This document shows, piece after piece, positions 16,747-25,846 of a stretch of DNA of 25,846 nucleotides. The notes under the pieces were generated by a model, which worked only from the letters and a program-made list of their open reading frames with translations, ran no database searches and had not been told where the DNA came from. How positions within the stretch are numbered: the stretch's first letter is position 1; each line of letters begins with the position of its first letter. The translations under genes were made by a program, and so were the position numbers. The DNA comes from Emiliania huxleyi CCMP1516. Lineage: Eukaryota; Haptophyta; Isochrysidales; Noelaerhabdaceae. The DNA lies in contig NW_005197264.1 of the NCBI RefSeq assembly GCF_000372725.1, positions 1 through 25,846 of the forward strand, read 5' to 3'.

Positions 16747-16936
16747 GATGAAATGCTAGATGAATGGAATCTGCTCGCAAGAAAGTCGGCGTTTTTTTTT
16801 TTGACAGGGAGGAGGTGGCCCTGAGTTATGTGTACGCCGACTCAGGGTGTGTGGCAGCCAGCTGGCTGTGTGTCTTGTGAGCCTGTTTGTGTCTGTGTGT
16901 CGCTCGTGCGTGTCGTCATCATCTGTCCAGCGTCCA

Positions 16937-16999
16937 CCCATACCGCGTTGGTGTCCAGTCCGAGCCTGGCTGTTCTTCACCTTTCTACCTACCTACCTA
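16937..16999 (+). repeat. dispersed ~60-bp element, copy B
   Basis: It reads CATACCGCGTTGG, then AGTCCGAGCCTGGCTGTTC, then TTCACCTTTCTACCTACCTAC. It is immediately followed by a GA microsatellite and, 62 bases on, the ATG at 17061. Confidence 0.7.
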
Positions 17000-17060
17000 G
17001 AGAGAGAGAGAGAGAGACGAGAGAGAGAGAGAGAGAGACGAGAGAGACGAGAGAGAGAGA
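17000..17060 (+). repeat. (GA)n microsatellite interrupted by ACGAG
   Basis: GA dinucleotides run for about 60 bases with three ACG interruptions, directly before an ATG. It probably forms the 5' untranslated region of the following gene. Confidence 0.85.
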
Positions 17061-18466
17061 ATGAGAGCGAAGATGAGGAAAACAAAAAGGAAATCTCGGA
17101 GGCGGGAACGATCCGCACAGACTTGTGCGGGGACGGACGACGCACCCACGGCGATGTCCGACGCCACCTTTGCAGCAGCCTCCCAGCCGCCCCCGCACAC
17201 GCTGGAGAAGGCCGCGAGCGTCCTCGCGGCGCACCAGGAGCTCCTCGACAAGGCGCTCAAGCAGCAGCAGGCGCGGCGGGAGCAGCAGCGGCTGTCGGTG
17301 CAGCTCGATCGGCAGAGGTCTCGCCGGCACCTCGCCAGAGGCCCCCGCGCGCGCCACGCTCGCCCTTCCAACTGCTGATCCCTCGCACGCCCCGCGCCGC
17401 CGCAGCTTTGACCAGCACCAGGACGAGCGCGTGGAGGCTCGCCCCGGAAGCCCTCTCCTCTTTGCAACCGCCTCCCCACGCGAGACGCTCATCAGCCGCC
17501 GCCCCCGCCTGGCAGGCCATTCGGAGGCAGATGCTCGACCTGACGAGGTCGCCGCACGGGCCGCACGGGCCGCCCGTCGCGCACATGCAGCGCACGCAGC
17601 CAGCGCAGGGCGGCTTCAGCCTGATGGGAGGGCTCGCCACGACGAGAGAGGCTGCTCCGGGCACAGACTGGGAGGGCGGGTCGGCGGGCTCCGGCTGGTC
17701 GCTGCTCGACGCGCCCTGCGTCGCGACGTGCTGCGTGGTGGTCCGCCCCGCCGAGGCCGTCGACCGCTGGCTCTACACCGACTACCGCGACTGGCGGCGC
17801 GGCAACACCGCCGTGCCGTGGAAGCTGCGCGGCGTCTTCTTTATGGACGGCAGCGCGAGCGGCGCGGCGCAGAAGATGCAGGGCTGCTACGTCCTCGACG
17901 GCGCGTCCTGGACGCCCGCCACGACCAGGCGTGGACCACGCATGCGCATCTACCGCTCGAGGCCGCTGACCGCAACGTACCCCGCCTCGCTGCGCGGCCT
18001 GCTCCGCTACGCGCTGCAGTCGTCGCTCTGCTGCGCGTCGGTCGAGTTTCGCTGGGAGAGCGACGAGCTGCTGCGTGCGCGCGCGGTCCCCTCGCTCTTC
18101 TGCGGCGCGATCCCGTGCTTGGGCGGCGCCTACGACATTGTCGCGGCCGATGGGCTGGGCGACAAGGATGCCCCCGAGGGTGGCGTGGTGTGGCAGGTGG
18201 TGCGGCCGGGCACAATGCTGCTCGACCAGCAGGAGAGCGGCGCCGCCGGCCTCTCGCGCTTCCCGCACATACAGAAGGAGCTGCAGGGCGCCAGCGTCGG
18301 CGACTTTATGCTCCGCAAGATTGTCGCCGCGAATGGAGAGCGTGTCGCCTCGCAGTGGCCGTACTATGCGGACGCCGCGACGGAGAGCCATCTGGTGCGC
18401 GCCTGCTGCGGGTGCCCCTGCCGAGGGCAAGACGACGGTGACCCGGAGGCGGACGAGGAGTACTAG
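17061..18466 (+). CDS. unrecognised Cys-containing protein, one proposed intron
   Basis: Exon 1 starts at ATG 17061 (basic MRAKMRKTKRKSRRR) or at ATG 17154 (MSDATFAAASQPPP); the second has a good context. It encodes a Gln-rich helix (LDKALKQQQ). The proposed intron is 17271-17515 (CAG|GCG to GGCAG|GCC, phase 0); an alternative donor is the GT at 17318. Exon 2 runs to TAG at 18464-18466. The C-terminal part is well conserved in style: a WSLLDAPCVATCCVVVRP start, Trp-rich stretches (DRWLYTDYRDWRRG), ALQSSLCCASVEFRWESDE, and a terminal RACCGCPCRGQ before an acidic tail. Cys clusters could be acylated or bind metal. I do not recognise the family and assign no function. Confidence 0.55.
17271..17515 (+). 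other. tentative GC-AG intron
   Basis: The boundaries GCAG|GCGCGG and GGCAG|GCCATT are both phase 0 and share GCAGGC. The frame changes between the two exons, so some intron is required. A GT donor at 17318 with an acceptor near 17415 or 17526 is also possible. Confidence 0.35.
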
Positions 18467-19553
18467 GGGCCGGCTCGGTGGCGCGTCGTGCATTGTAGGG
18501 ACTACGTCTGCCAGCTCCCACGCCAGCTCCGTCGCCAGCTCCGTCGCCAGCTCCGTCGCCAGCTCCGTCGCCAGCTCCGGCGTCGCCAGCTCCGGCACGA
18601 GGTCGCGGTGCGGCGTGAAAGCCACCTTCACATTCGTCGCTCGGACGCTCGCGTCGCTGGTGAGTTCAGCATCGCCGCTGTGCACGAGCCTCTCACTCGC
18701 CGCCTTTGTTGTTGGCGAGAAAGCGCCGCGGTTGAACGTGGGATGCGGCGTGTGTCATTTCTGGCAGACGTGGGTCACTTTGGTCACATCACCCTCTCTC
18801 TCTCTCTCATCACGTATCATCTAATATACGTCATACGAACGTTTTGGGGGCACTTCTCTCTTCTGCACTGCCACTGGGCACTGGGGGGGAGCCGGGTAAA
18901 AAAATCTCGCGGCCGCCTGTACAAACGTGTGTTGAGCCTGGGTGTGAACTGGGGGTCTGGGCGAAATAACGCTGTTCAAAACTTGTGACGCTGTGTTCAC
19001 GCTTCATACGTAAGGCCCAATGAGCCCTAAAAATCTTTTTTCTGATCGGGATTTCACGATCTGATCGGGAAAGGAAGGAGTGTGTTGCTAGCCGTCGCCC
19101 TCGAAAAAGAAAGAAAACACAGGGGCCAGGGTGAGCCCGCTTGTTTTTCTTAGTACTGTGAGCCGGTGTGTGTGCCAGTCCGCGCCAGTCCGCGCCCTTG
19201 TCGTGCCAGTGTGCTGTGAGAGAGGCTTGTATTTTAAGAATTCTTAGTCCCAACTTCTTGGAAAGTCGCTGCGAGATGAAAGAAAGAAAACACAAACCCA
19301 CAGCGCATTTTGACCGCGCAAGATATCCAAAGGGTGGCCTAAGGGCTCTGCTCGCAAGGCGCCCGCGTCGCAGACTCGGTACCATTGACAAATCTGTTTT
19401 ATACCCCCACACGAGCAAATAGCAAAATCCGAATACCGTGCACGAACTGCGTGATGTGGGCCGTGGACGGGGGCAAGCCCTCAGCTGGTGCCAAGACATT
19501 CGTAAAATTGAAGCCAGGAACGTCCGCCAAATCCGTGCTTTCGGAGCAACTGA
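18467..19553. other. non-coding region with short repeats, no gene supported
   Basis: It holds the 12-bp repeat at 18511-18598, a CT run near 18788-18810, and TCTGATCGGGA twice (19041-19051 and 19060-19070). The base composition from about 19000 to 19450 is clearly less GC-rich. A long minus-strand open frame crosses it but has no coherent protein character. Confidence 0.45.
18511..18598 (+). repeat. 12-bp tandem repeat CCAGCTCCGTCG
   Basis: CCAGCTCC occurs at 18511, 18523, 18535, 18547, 18559, 18571 and 18586: six units at a 12-bp period and one after a 3-bp insertion. It starts 45 bases after a stop codon, so it is probably in a 3' untranslated region. Confidence 0.85.
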
Positions 19554-20039
19554 GGGAAAGCCGCTGATCGAGCCCAGCGTGCCCGCGGCCGCCTCCCGCG
19601 CACCGCCGCTGGGGACGACACGCTGCGGAATCAGATCGAGCCCATGCACCGGGCAAAGAAGGACGCTGCAGAAGCGGTTGGAGAGGCAGCCGGCGTCTGC
19701 CGTCACAACGAGTCCCAGCGCTGGTTGGACATGCGCGTCGGCTCGCCCGAGGACTGCTGTCGCGACCCTCCCGTCGTGCCGCAGCCTCCGACGAGCTCTG
19801 CAACCGAGGAGAGTGAGGGTGCGCCTCCCCTCACTGCTGGCCTGGCTGCGCACCGTCGAGCGCACCGCCCCACAAAGCACCCCCTCGAGCATCTCTACAA
19901 GTACAAGTACAAGGGCGACCTTCTCCAAGTCGTCAACGCGCCCGGCGGCTCCGGCAAGACTTTAGCCTTGGCCACCCTCCTTGCGGAGCAGGAGGAGATC
20001 CGCTCTCGGTCGGCAACGTGGCAGCTAGTCGATCGGTAG
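19554..20039 (+). pseudogene. P-loop NTPase fragment, possible helicase remnant
   Basis: The frame is open from 19554 to TAG at 20037-20039; the first ATG is at 19644. Near the end it encodes KYKYKGDLLQVVNAPGGSGK followed by T, a clear Walker A motif (APGGSGKT) after a hydrophobic strand, then a helix (LALATLLAEQEE). This arrangement is typical of superfamily 1 or Pif1-like helicases, including those in transposons. The frame stops about 20 residues after the motif, with no Walker B or later motifs. It may be a truncated mobile-element helicase, or one exon of a gene I cannot complete. Confidence 0.4.
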
Positions 20040-20572
20040 GCTTGACTTCCCTGAGTGAGGACAGGAGAGAGAGAGCTTTTGTGGTGTTGGTGTACGCAAT
20101 AACGGGACAGGGTAGTCGTTCTCTCTAAGCTCCCCTTCTAGCTCTTAACATGAGCTGCGCCCTGTGTCCGACCCCTTTTGCGCAGCAACTTTTAGGCCCT
20201 CCAAATTCGGTTCGGAGCGTAGCGGAGTGGGCCCCGAGTTTGAAAAGGGCGACGGACGCTTGCGTCCTAGCCTCCAACAACGCCTCCCCGGCGCAGAGGG
20301 GCCCCCGGCGGGATGCTCAACCGCTCCACGCCACGCCGCTCGCGGCGGTCCTCTTCCCAGCTCCGCTGGGTACATCGCGTTATTTAAAATACCAAAAGGA
20401 GGGCTACACGAGGCCCTCTACCGGCTGGGGCGGCGCATTGCGTTATTTAGCGGCAAGGTGCTGTGCCTGCTTGCCCGCCTTTGGCAGGCTCTCAACTCTG
20501 CTGGCGCGTCCGCCGATCCGCCTGTACAGCCAGACAACGCTGGACGGGCGGCTGTGCAGCGCTCCGTGGTGA
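20040..20572 (+). other. upstream region of the receptor-like gene
   Basis: No gene is supported. It contains CAT(C/T)GCGTTATTTA twice, at 20373-20386 and 20436-20449; the first is followed by AAAT to give a TATA-like TATTTAAAAT about 185 bases before the ATG. This could be the core promoter. Confidence 0.35.
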
Positions 20573-23500
20573 ATGCGGCTGGGGCTCCTCTCGCTACTGC
20601 CGCTCTGCCTCTGCCGGACGGCGGTTCCCGCCGTCGCTGATTTCCCAAAGTGGGCCTCTGACACAGCGGATGCGTTGCCGAGTTTTGAGGAGCTCTTCCG
20701 CGCGCTGCTGAGCGAGGGGCCCGCGCAGCTGTTTGAGGGGCAGCACAGCAGCAGCGCACATAGCAGGGTGCACCGACCGCCGCCGCCGCCGCCGCTGCCG
20801 CCGCCGCTAGGCAACAGCAGCACGGCTGCTCAGCGGGAGGTGCTGGTGCGGATCGGCCCATTCGCCGAGCCGTACCCGTATGTCGCGGCGTGCGCGCGCG
20901 GCTGGTTCGATTGGGCCACTGCCGACGTTCGTTATCGCGTCGAGTGCTCGGTGCCGCGCTCGGTCGGCTCGCACGCATTGGCGCAGCTCGACTCGGGGCT
21001 GCTCGACCTGTTCCTGCTCGACTCGACGTCGCTCGCGACGGCGCTCGCGCGCGGCGTCGGGCTGTCGCTGCTGTACATTAACCGCGTCGTCAACACGGAC
21101 GAAGCGCTCGTCGCGCGCACCGTCTCGCGCACAGCGCCGCAGCAAAAGGACATCCGCTCGCCCAAGGACCTCGACGGCCTCACGGTCGGCGTGCCGTTCG
21201 GCTCGTCAGCGCACTACCACCTCTCCTTCCTGATGGAGCTCTTCGAGGTGCAGATCGATCTCCGCTTCCTTCCGCCCGACGACCTCCTCGCCGCCTGGGA
21301 CATGGGCCTCATCGACGCCGCGTGGGCCTCCAACCCGACGCGCTCGCAGCTGCAGGCCGCCACGGCGGGGACCCGCTCCCACCGCCCTTCCCTGCCCGCT
21401 CCCACCGCGCGCCTCTTGCGACGGCGCCTGCTTGATCGATGCAGGCGCGCGGCGGCGAGACTCTCGTCAACTCGGGCCTGCTCGCCGAGTGGGGCCGGCC
21501 GACGCTCAACGGGATCGTCGGGCGGAACGCCTTTGTGGACGAGAACACGGCCTTTGTTGCGCGTGTCGTGCGGCTAATGGCGATGCTCGACACGGCCTGG
21601 CTGCGGGAGGAGGGGCTTACCAAGGCGGCCGAGGGGCTCGTCGCCGCCGACGCGAACGCCGTCCTCGACGCAGATGCCGACGGGTTGACGGACGCACAGG
21701 AGGGCGACGGCGACGCAGACGGCGACGGCATCCCGGACCGGTTCGAGTCGAACTTCGACGACGCAGACAGCGACGGCATCCCCGACGACCTCGACACTGA
21801 CTCGGACAGCGACGGTCTGCCTGACGCTGTGGAGGGCACGGGCGACTCCGACGGGGACGGCATCCCGGACCGGCTAGAGAGCAACAGCGTGGATACGGAC
21901 AGCGACGGCACGCCCGACGCCCAGGACGAGGACTCGGACAATGACGGCCTGCCCGACATCCTCGACCCCGACTGGGCCACCATCGCCGCGGCCGGCGGGG
22001 TCGACTCGGACGGTGACGGGCTCTCTGACGTCCAGGAGGGCTGGAGCGACTCCGACCGGGACGGTGTCCCGGACCGCCTCGAGTCGAACACCGGCGACAG
22101 CGACGGCGACGGCACGCCCGAGTTTCTCGACCCCGACTTGCACGACGACGGCGCGGACGACTTCATCTTCGACGGCGGGGAGGACCAGGTGAGCGAGAGC
22201 GCCTCCCAGAGCTACGACGCGTCGGCTAATATGCAGCAGTGCTTGCGCGAGGCCGAGGCCGCGGGCGAGGGCGGCAGCGCCGGCTTCTCGATGGTGGCGC
22301 GCGACTCGTTCCTCGCCTCGATCGCCGACGCGATCGGGCTGAACGGGTCCTCCCTGCCCGACCGGCGCGAGACGTTTGCGCAGCTCGACCAGTCGCGGTT
22401 CCTCACCGCGACGCAGCAGCTCTCGTGCAGCCAGCTCGCGCTCTCCGACGCGTGCGCCTTCGACGAGTCTGCGGCGGGCGCCCTCTCGCGGGCCGCCGCC
22501 TTTGTGTACGAGCAGAAGGCGGTGCCCACCCTGCTGCCGCACGGCCGCCACCTGCTGCGCGAGCTGCGGACGGGCCACCTCGACGAGCGGCTCCAACTGC
22601 CGCAGACCCGCGCATTCTTCCAGGCGGCCGTCCGGGCCGACGTCTTGAAGGCAGGCATCGCGCCGCCCACGCCGACGCTGGGCATGCTCCGCTCTGCATC
22701 GCCGGGGCCGTTGCCTGCCCGAGACCCAACGGCGGCCGCCACCGGCGCAGCGTGCAGCGCGCCGACGCTGCGCGTGCTCGACGAGCGTGAGCCGTCCACC
22801 CTCACAGACGGCTCGCCCGCCGCCGGCGGCGTCTCTTACCCGGCCGACTTGCGGTGCGAGTGGCTCGTGCTCGGCCCTGCGGAGGCGGCGCGGCGAGCAG
22901 CGGCGCTGCGCAGCGAGCCCGAGGACGGCTTGGAGGCGCTCGCGGTGGCGGTGGCGGCGGCGGCGGTGGAGACGACCCGACACAAGGTCGACTACGACCA
23001 CGGCGGTGTCGAGGACGTCAGCTTGGTGCGCTTGTCGGCGGCGGCAAAGGTTGGCGTGGCGGCCGAGGCGGCCGGTGGGGCGGCCGCCGTGGCTGTTTCC
23101 GCGGGCGCGCCGCCGCAGCTGGTCGAGCTCACTTTCCCGCGCTTCTTTGTGTGGCAAGGAGACCGCGTGGTTGTGCGCGACGCGGCCAGCGGCGACCTGA
23201 TCGCCACCCTCAGCGGCGAGGCCAAGGCCAAGGACGAGTGCGGCGTGGCGGGCTGTGCCGGCTACCTGACCTGGCCCCCGCTCGTCGCCCCTGCCGGCTT
23301 CAGCTTCGTCTTCGAGTCGGACCACTTCGACGAGGCAGTGTACGTGCCTCCGGGCGCGGAGCCGTCGCGCTTCTCCGCCGCCGGCTTCCTCGCGTCGCTG
23401 CGGCTCGCGCCGGGCTGCTCCACCGACAAGTCGTGCGGCCCGGGAGGCGTTTGCCGACCCGAGAGCGGGCTCTGCGAGTGCGGCGTCGGCCGGAGTGGCG

Positions 23501-25846
23501 CCGATTGCTCGTACGCGTCTTGCCTCGGCGTGCGCACGCTGCACGGCGCGTCGGGCGTGCTCGCCTCGTCGGCGCGCGCGCTCGAGCCGCGCGAGCGGTA
23601 CGTCAACGACGCTGTGTGCGGCTGGCGGCTGGCGGCGGGCGAGGAGACGGGGAGGGGGCGCGGCTTCTTGCGCCTCTCGATCGAGTACGACGTCGAGCCC
23701 TCTTTCGATTTTGTCGAGGTCTACGACGGCAGCGGCACGCAGCATGCGCAGCTCTCCGGCGCCGGCGGGCCCGTCCTCCTCACCATCCCTGTCGATGGCG
23801 GCGCACCGCTGATCCGCTTCACCTCCGACGGCGCCGGCCGCCGCTCGGGCTTCCGAGCCTCGTACAAATTCACCGCGGCGGCGTGCGACACACACGCCGA
23901 CTGCTCGGGCCGCGGCGCGTGCGTGCGCGGCCTCTGCGCCTGCGAGCCGGGCACACACGGCCTCTCGTGCGACTCGAAGTACTGCCTCGCGTACAACCCG
24001 CCCGCCGGTCCGCCTGCCGCCCCGCCACAGCCGTCCGCTGTGCTGCTGCCGCCCGCCGCCCGCACGGCGGCGACGCCCGCCGACACGGGCAAGGCGGTCG
24101 CCGCCGCCGCCACACGCGTGCACGGCTCCTTCGACGCGTACCCCTCACCGTGCACCTCCTGCCGCTGGAAGCTGGGACCGCCCGCCGGCGCCGACACCGA
24201 CGCGCCGTACCGGGGCTACTTGTGGGGCGCCAATGGCAGGCCACTCTCCGCCGCCGACGCGGTTGGCGTGCGGCTGCGCTGGAGCCGCTTCAACCTCGAA
24301 AGCGTGTACGTGCCGCCGTATGTGCGGACCATGTCGGCGGCGCGGCGAGACGGCGGCGAGGCGAGGCGCGGTGGGCTCGACGACGTCGCGCGCAGCAGGC
24401 GGGAAGAGCTGGAGGCGGCGGCGCAGCTCATCGCCCTCGGCCACGGCGCGCCCAACATGGCGGGCGTCGCCGCCGTCAACGCCTTCTACGCGGCGGTAGA
24501 CACGAAGGACTTTGCGGCGCTAGAGAGGGCGGTGCGCGCGCCCTCGTACCTGGCTTCGTTTGGGCCGGAGTGCGCCGTCATTGGCGGAGCGACGCATTGC
24601 GGCGAGGAGACGCTCGACTACGAGGGTTTCGTGTCGATGCTGCGCGGCTTCGACGGGCGGGCCGACGGCACCATCGCGCGCGAGCTGGCCACCTCGAGCG
24701 ACGGGTCGATGGTGGTGAACCACTACAATCTCGCCGACGGCTCGCACGGGTCGGCGGTGCACTCGGTGGAGGGCGGCGTCGTGACGAGCTCCTTCTGGTA
24801 CCAGACCCGCTCTGGCGTGCCCACGCCGATGGGCGTGCCGCTCGGCGCCCTGCACGAGGGCCTGCGCTGGTCGGAGGGGGCGATGGTCGAGCACGCCTCC
24901 TTCGAGGCGGCCGACCACCTGCGACTGCTCGACTCGAACGGCACTGCACGCATGCTCCTCGCCGCCGAGCGCTGCAAGGTCGACTTCGATTGCGGCCGCC
25001 GCTGGCAGACCGGCTCCTGCGACAACGGCTTGTGCAGCGTGCGGCCGGTGGTCAACGTGCGAGCGCCGCTGCCGCTAAACCTCGTCGCCGTCGCGGACCG
25101 GCACGCGCGGAAGCGCTTCGACGCGAACAACGACCTCCTCGCCGCGCCCCTCGTGGCTCCCGACGGCGACGCGCCGCTCGAGCAGGGCGTCGCCGGCGAG
25201 TGGGAGGTGCTGCTGCGCTGCCCGGTGGATGGCGCGGACTGCGCGCAGGCGGGCGGGACTTGCTCCGCCTCGCCGGCCGGGCGGGCGGGCGGCATCCTCT
25301 TCGAGGAGAGCTCCTGCCTGTGCCCCGCGGAGAAGCGTGACGACGCGGCTAGCAGAGTCGTGCAGAGCTTCGCGTGCGACTGCCCGTGCACGCCCGAGCA
25401 GCCGGAGGACTTCCTCACCTCGGTCGCCGGCACGTTGCTGCTGGTGGCGCTCGGCCTCTCCGTCTTCCTGTCCGCCCTCGCGTGCTGGGGGCTGCTCCGC
25501 TGCTACCGTGGCCTGCAGCGCGCCCTCATCGCGCGGCAGAAGCAGGAGGAGGCGGCGAGGGACCGCGTGCACGACGCGATCCTCTCCGTGGTCGAGCTCC
25601 GGCACCCCGCCGCGTTTGTCGCATTCGACCGGCTGCGCACGCACGGCGCGCTGCTGCCGCACGAGACGCTGCGCGACCGCGGCGAGCTCACGATCCTCGA
25701 CTCGCACCCCGCCTTCATGGCGTTTGTGCGCGACCGGCCGACGGTCTTCTGCTCGCACCAGTGGCTGGCGTGGGACAGCCCCGACCCGAACAACGTGCAC
25801 TACCCCGCCATCCTCGCCGCGTGCGAGCGGCTCTGCGAGCTGGAGG
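20573..25846 (+). CDS. receptor-like protein: TauA-type binding domain, TSP3-like, EGF/CUB, TM, SHQW domain (3' partial)
   Basis: Exons are 20573-21355 and 21445 to the window edge, more than 1,725 residues. A signal peptide (MRLGLLSLLPLCLC) is followed by a Pro run. Residues 88 to about 330 match the TauA/SsuA/NMT1 substrate-binding fold: LVRIGPFAEPYPYV, QLDSGLLDLFLLDSTSLATA, TDEALVAR, KDLDGLTVGVPFGSSAHYHL, PPDDLLAAWDMGLIDAAWA and LAEWGRPTLNGIV. Residues about 334-503 are DxDxDG calcium-binding repeats of thrombospondin-3 type. EGF-like modules lie at about 919-954 and 1075-1108 around a CUB domain (DFVEVYDGSG); another CUB-like and a SnoaL-like region (about 1272-1380) are weaker. A transmembrane helix lies at about 1584-1612, then a cytosolic part with FCSHQWLAWDSPDPN near 1696. 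It is likely a single-pass surface receptor for a small anion such as a sulfonate; the ligand is inferred. Confidence 0.8.
21356..21444 (+). other. GC-AG intron inside the TauA-like domain
   Basis: The boundaries are CTGCAG|GCCGCC and GATGCAG|GCGCGC, phase 0, 89 nt, sharing TGCAGGC at both ends. Its removal restores the TauA-like order, from NPTRSQLQ to ARGGETLVNSGLLAEWG. Without splicing the frame is lost. Confidence 0.75.
21655..22170 (+). repeat. DxDxDG-encoding repeats (thrombospondin-3-like)
   Basis: Recurrent GACGGCATCCCGGACCG-like and GACAGCGACGGC motifs encode DADGDGIPDRFES, DSDSDGLPDAVEG, DSDGDGIPDRLES, DTDSDGTPDAQDE and similar. This is irregular, about 12-13 residues per motif. 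Such repeats bind calcium and form rigid spacers outside cells. Confidence 0.8.

Noticed and set aside
18831..19928. 365-codon minus-strand open frame
   Set aside because: No domain or consistent composition, poor start, and it overlaps the Walker A-containing plus frame; judged a chance frame.
21874..24123. 749-codon minus-strand open frame
   Set aside because: It is antisense to the receptor-like gene; the translation is Arg/Gly/Ala-rich with no motifs, a normal by-product of GC-rich coding DNA.
22854..25340. 828-codon plus-strand frame inside the receptor gene
   Set aside because: It is Arg-rich chance sequence in a shifted frame; the true frame here encodes CUB, EGF and Cys-rich modules without stops.

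Overview
The window looks like nuclear DNA of a GC-rich unicellular alga, most likely a haptophyte. This is inferred from very high GC (third codon positions almost all G or C in the host genes), sparse short introns with GC donors, eukaryotic domain architectures (kelch, guanylate-binding GTPase, CUB/EGF, thrombospondin-3-like repeats) and eukaryotic transposable elements. I saw no rRNA, tRNA, CRISPR array or bacterial operon structure. Species was not determined.

Layout. 1-1282: 3' part of a gene with calmodulin-binding IQ repeats, cut by a 5'-truncated Ty1/copia element (about 1283 to 2993) that keeps only reverse transcriptase, RNase H and a likely 3' LTR. 3257-5842: a secreted protein resembling the BPI/LBP (TULIP) lipid-binding family. 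6211-7479 and 8915-10202: a direct duplication carrying two F-box-like/kelch genes, both on the minus strand and both 384 codons, separated by a hypothetical ORF. 10646-11077: an orphan ORF with atypical codon use. 11216-12190 (minus): an unrecognised gene broken by a small hAT element that has perfect 8-bp target duplications and 21-bp terminal inverted repeats. 12332-15195: a guanylate-binding-protein-like large GTPase with two proposed GC-AG introns, the first holding a 21-bp minisatellite. 15969-16746 (minus): a small secretory or plastid-targeted protein with two copies of a Cys-containing module and one GT-AG intron. 17061-18466: an unrecognised Cys-rich protein. 18467-20572: mostly non-coding, lower GC, with a P-loop NTPase fragment. 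20573 to the window end: a very large, incomplete receptor-like gene.

The most notable item is that last gene. It joins a signal peptide, a bacterial-type taurine/sulfonate substrate-binding domain, calcium-binding DxDxDG repeats, EGF and CUB modules, one transmembrane helix and a cytosolic domain with a SHQW motif. Its 89-nt intron is supported because removing it restores the continuous TauA-like fold. It reads as a single-pass receptor able to bind a small organic ligand outside the cell, but the function is inferred.

Two patterns cut across genes. Four introns (three strong, one tentative) have AG|GC at both ends, lie in phase 0 and are flanked by short direct repeats, suggesting intron gain by duplication or insertion. 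A dispersed element of about 60 bp occurs three times, at two loci just upstream of a gene start on the same strand. The genes do not form an evident pathway; the neighbourhood is a mix of single genes reshaped by local duplication and transposition.
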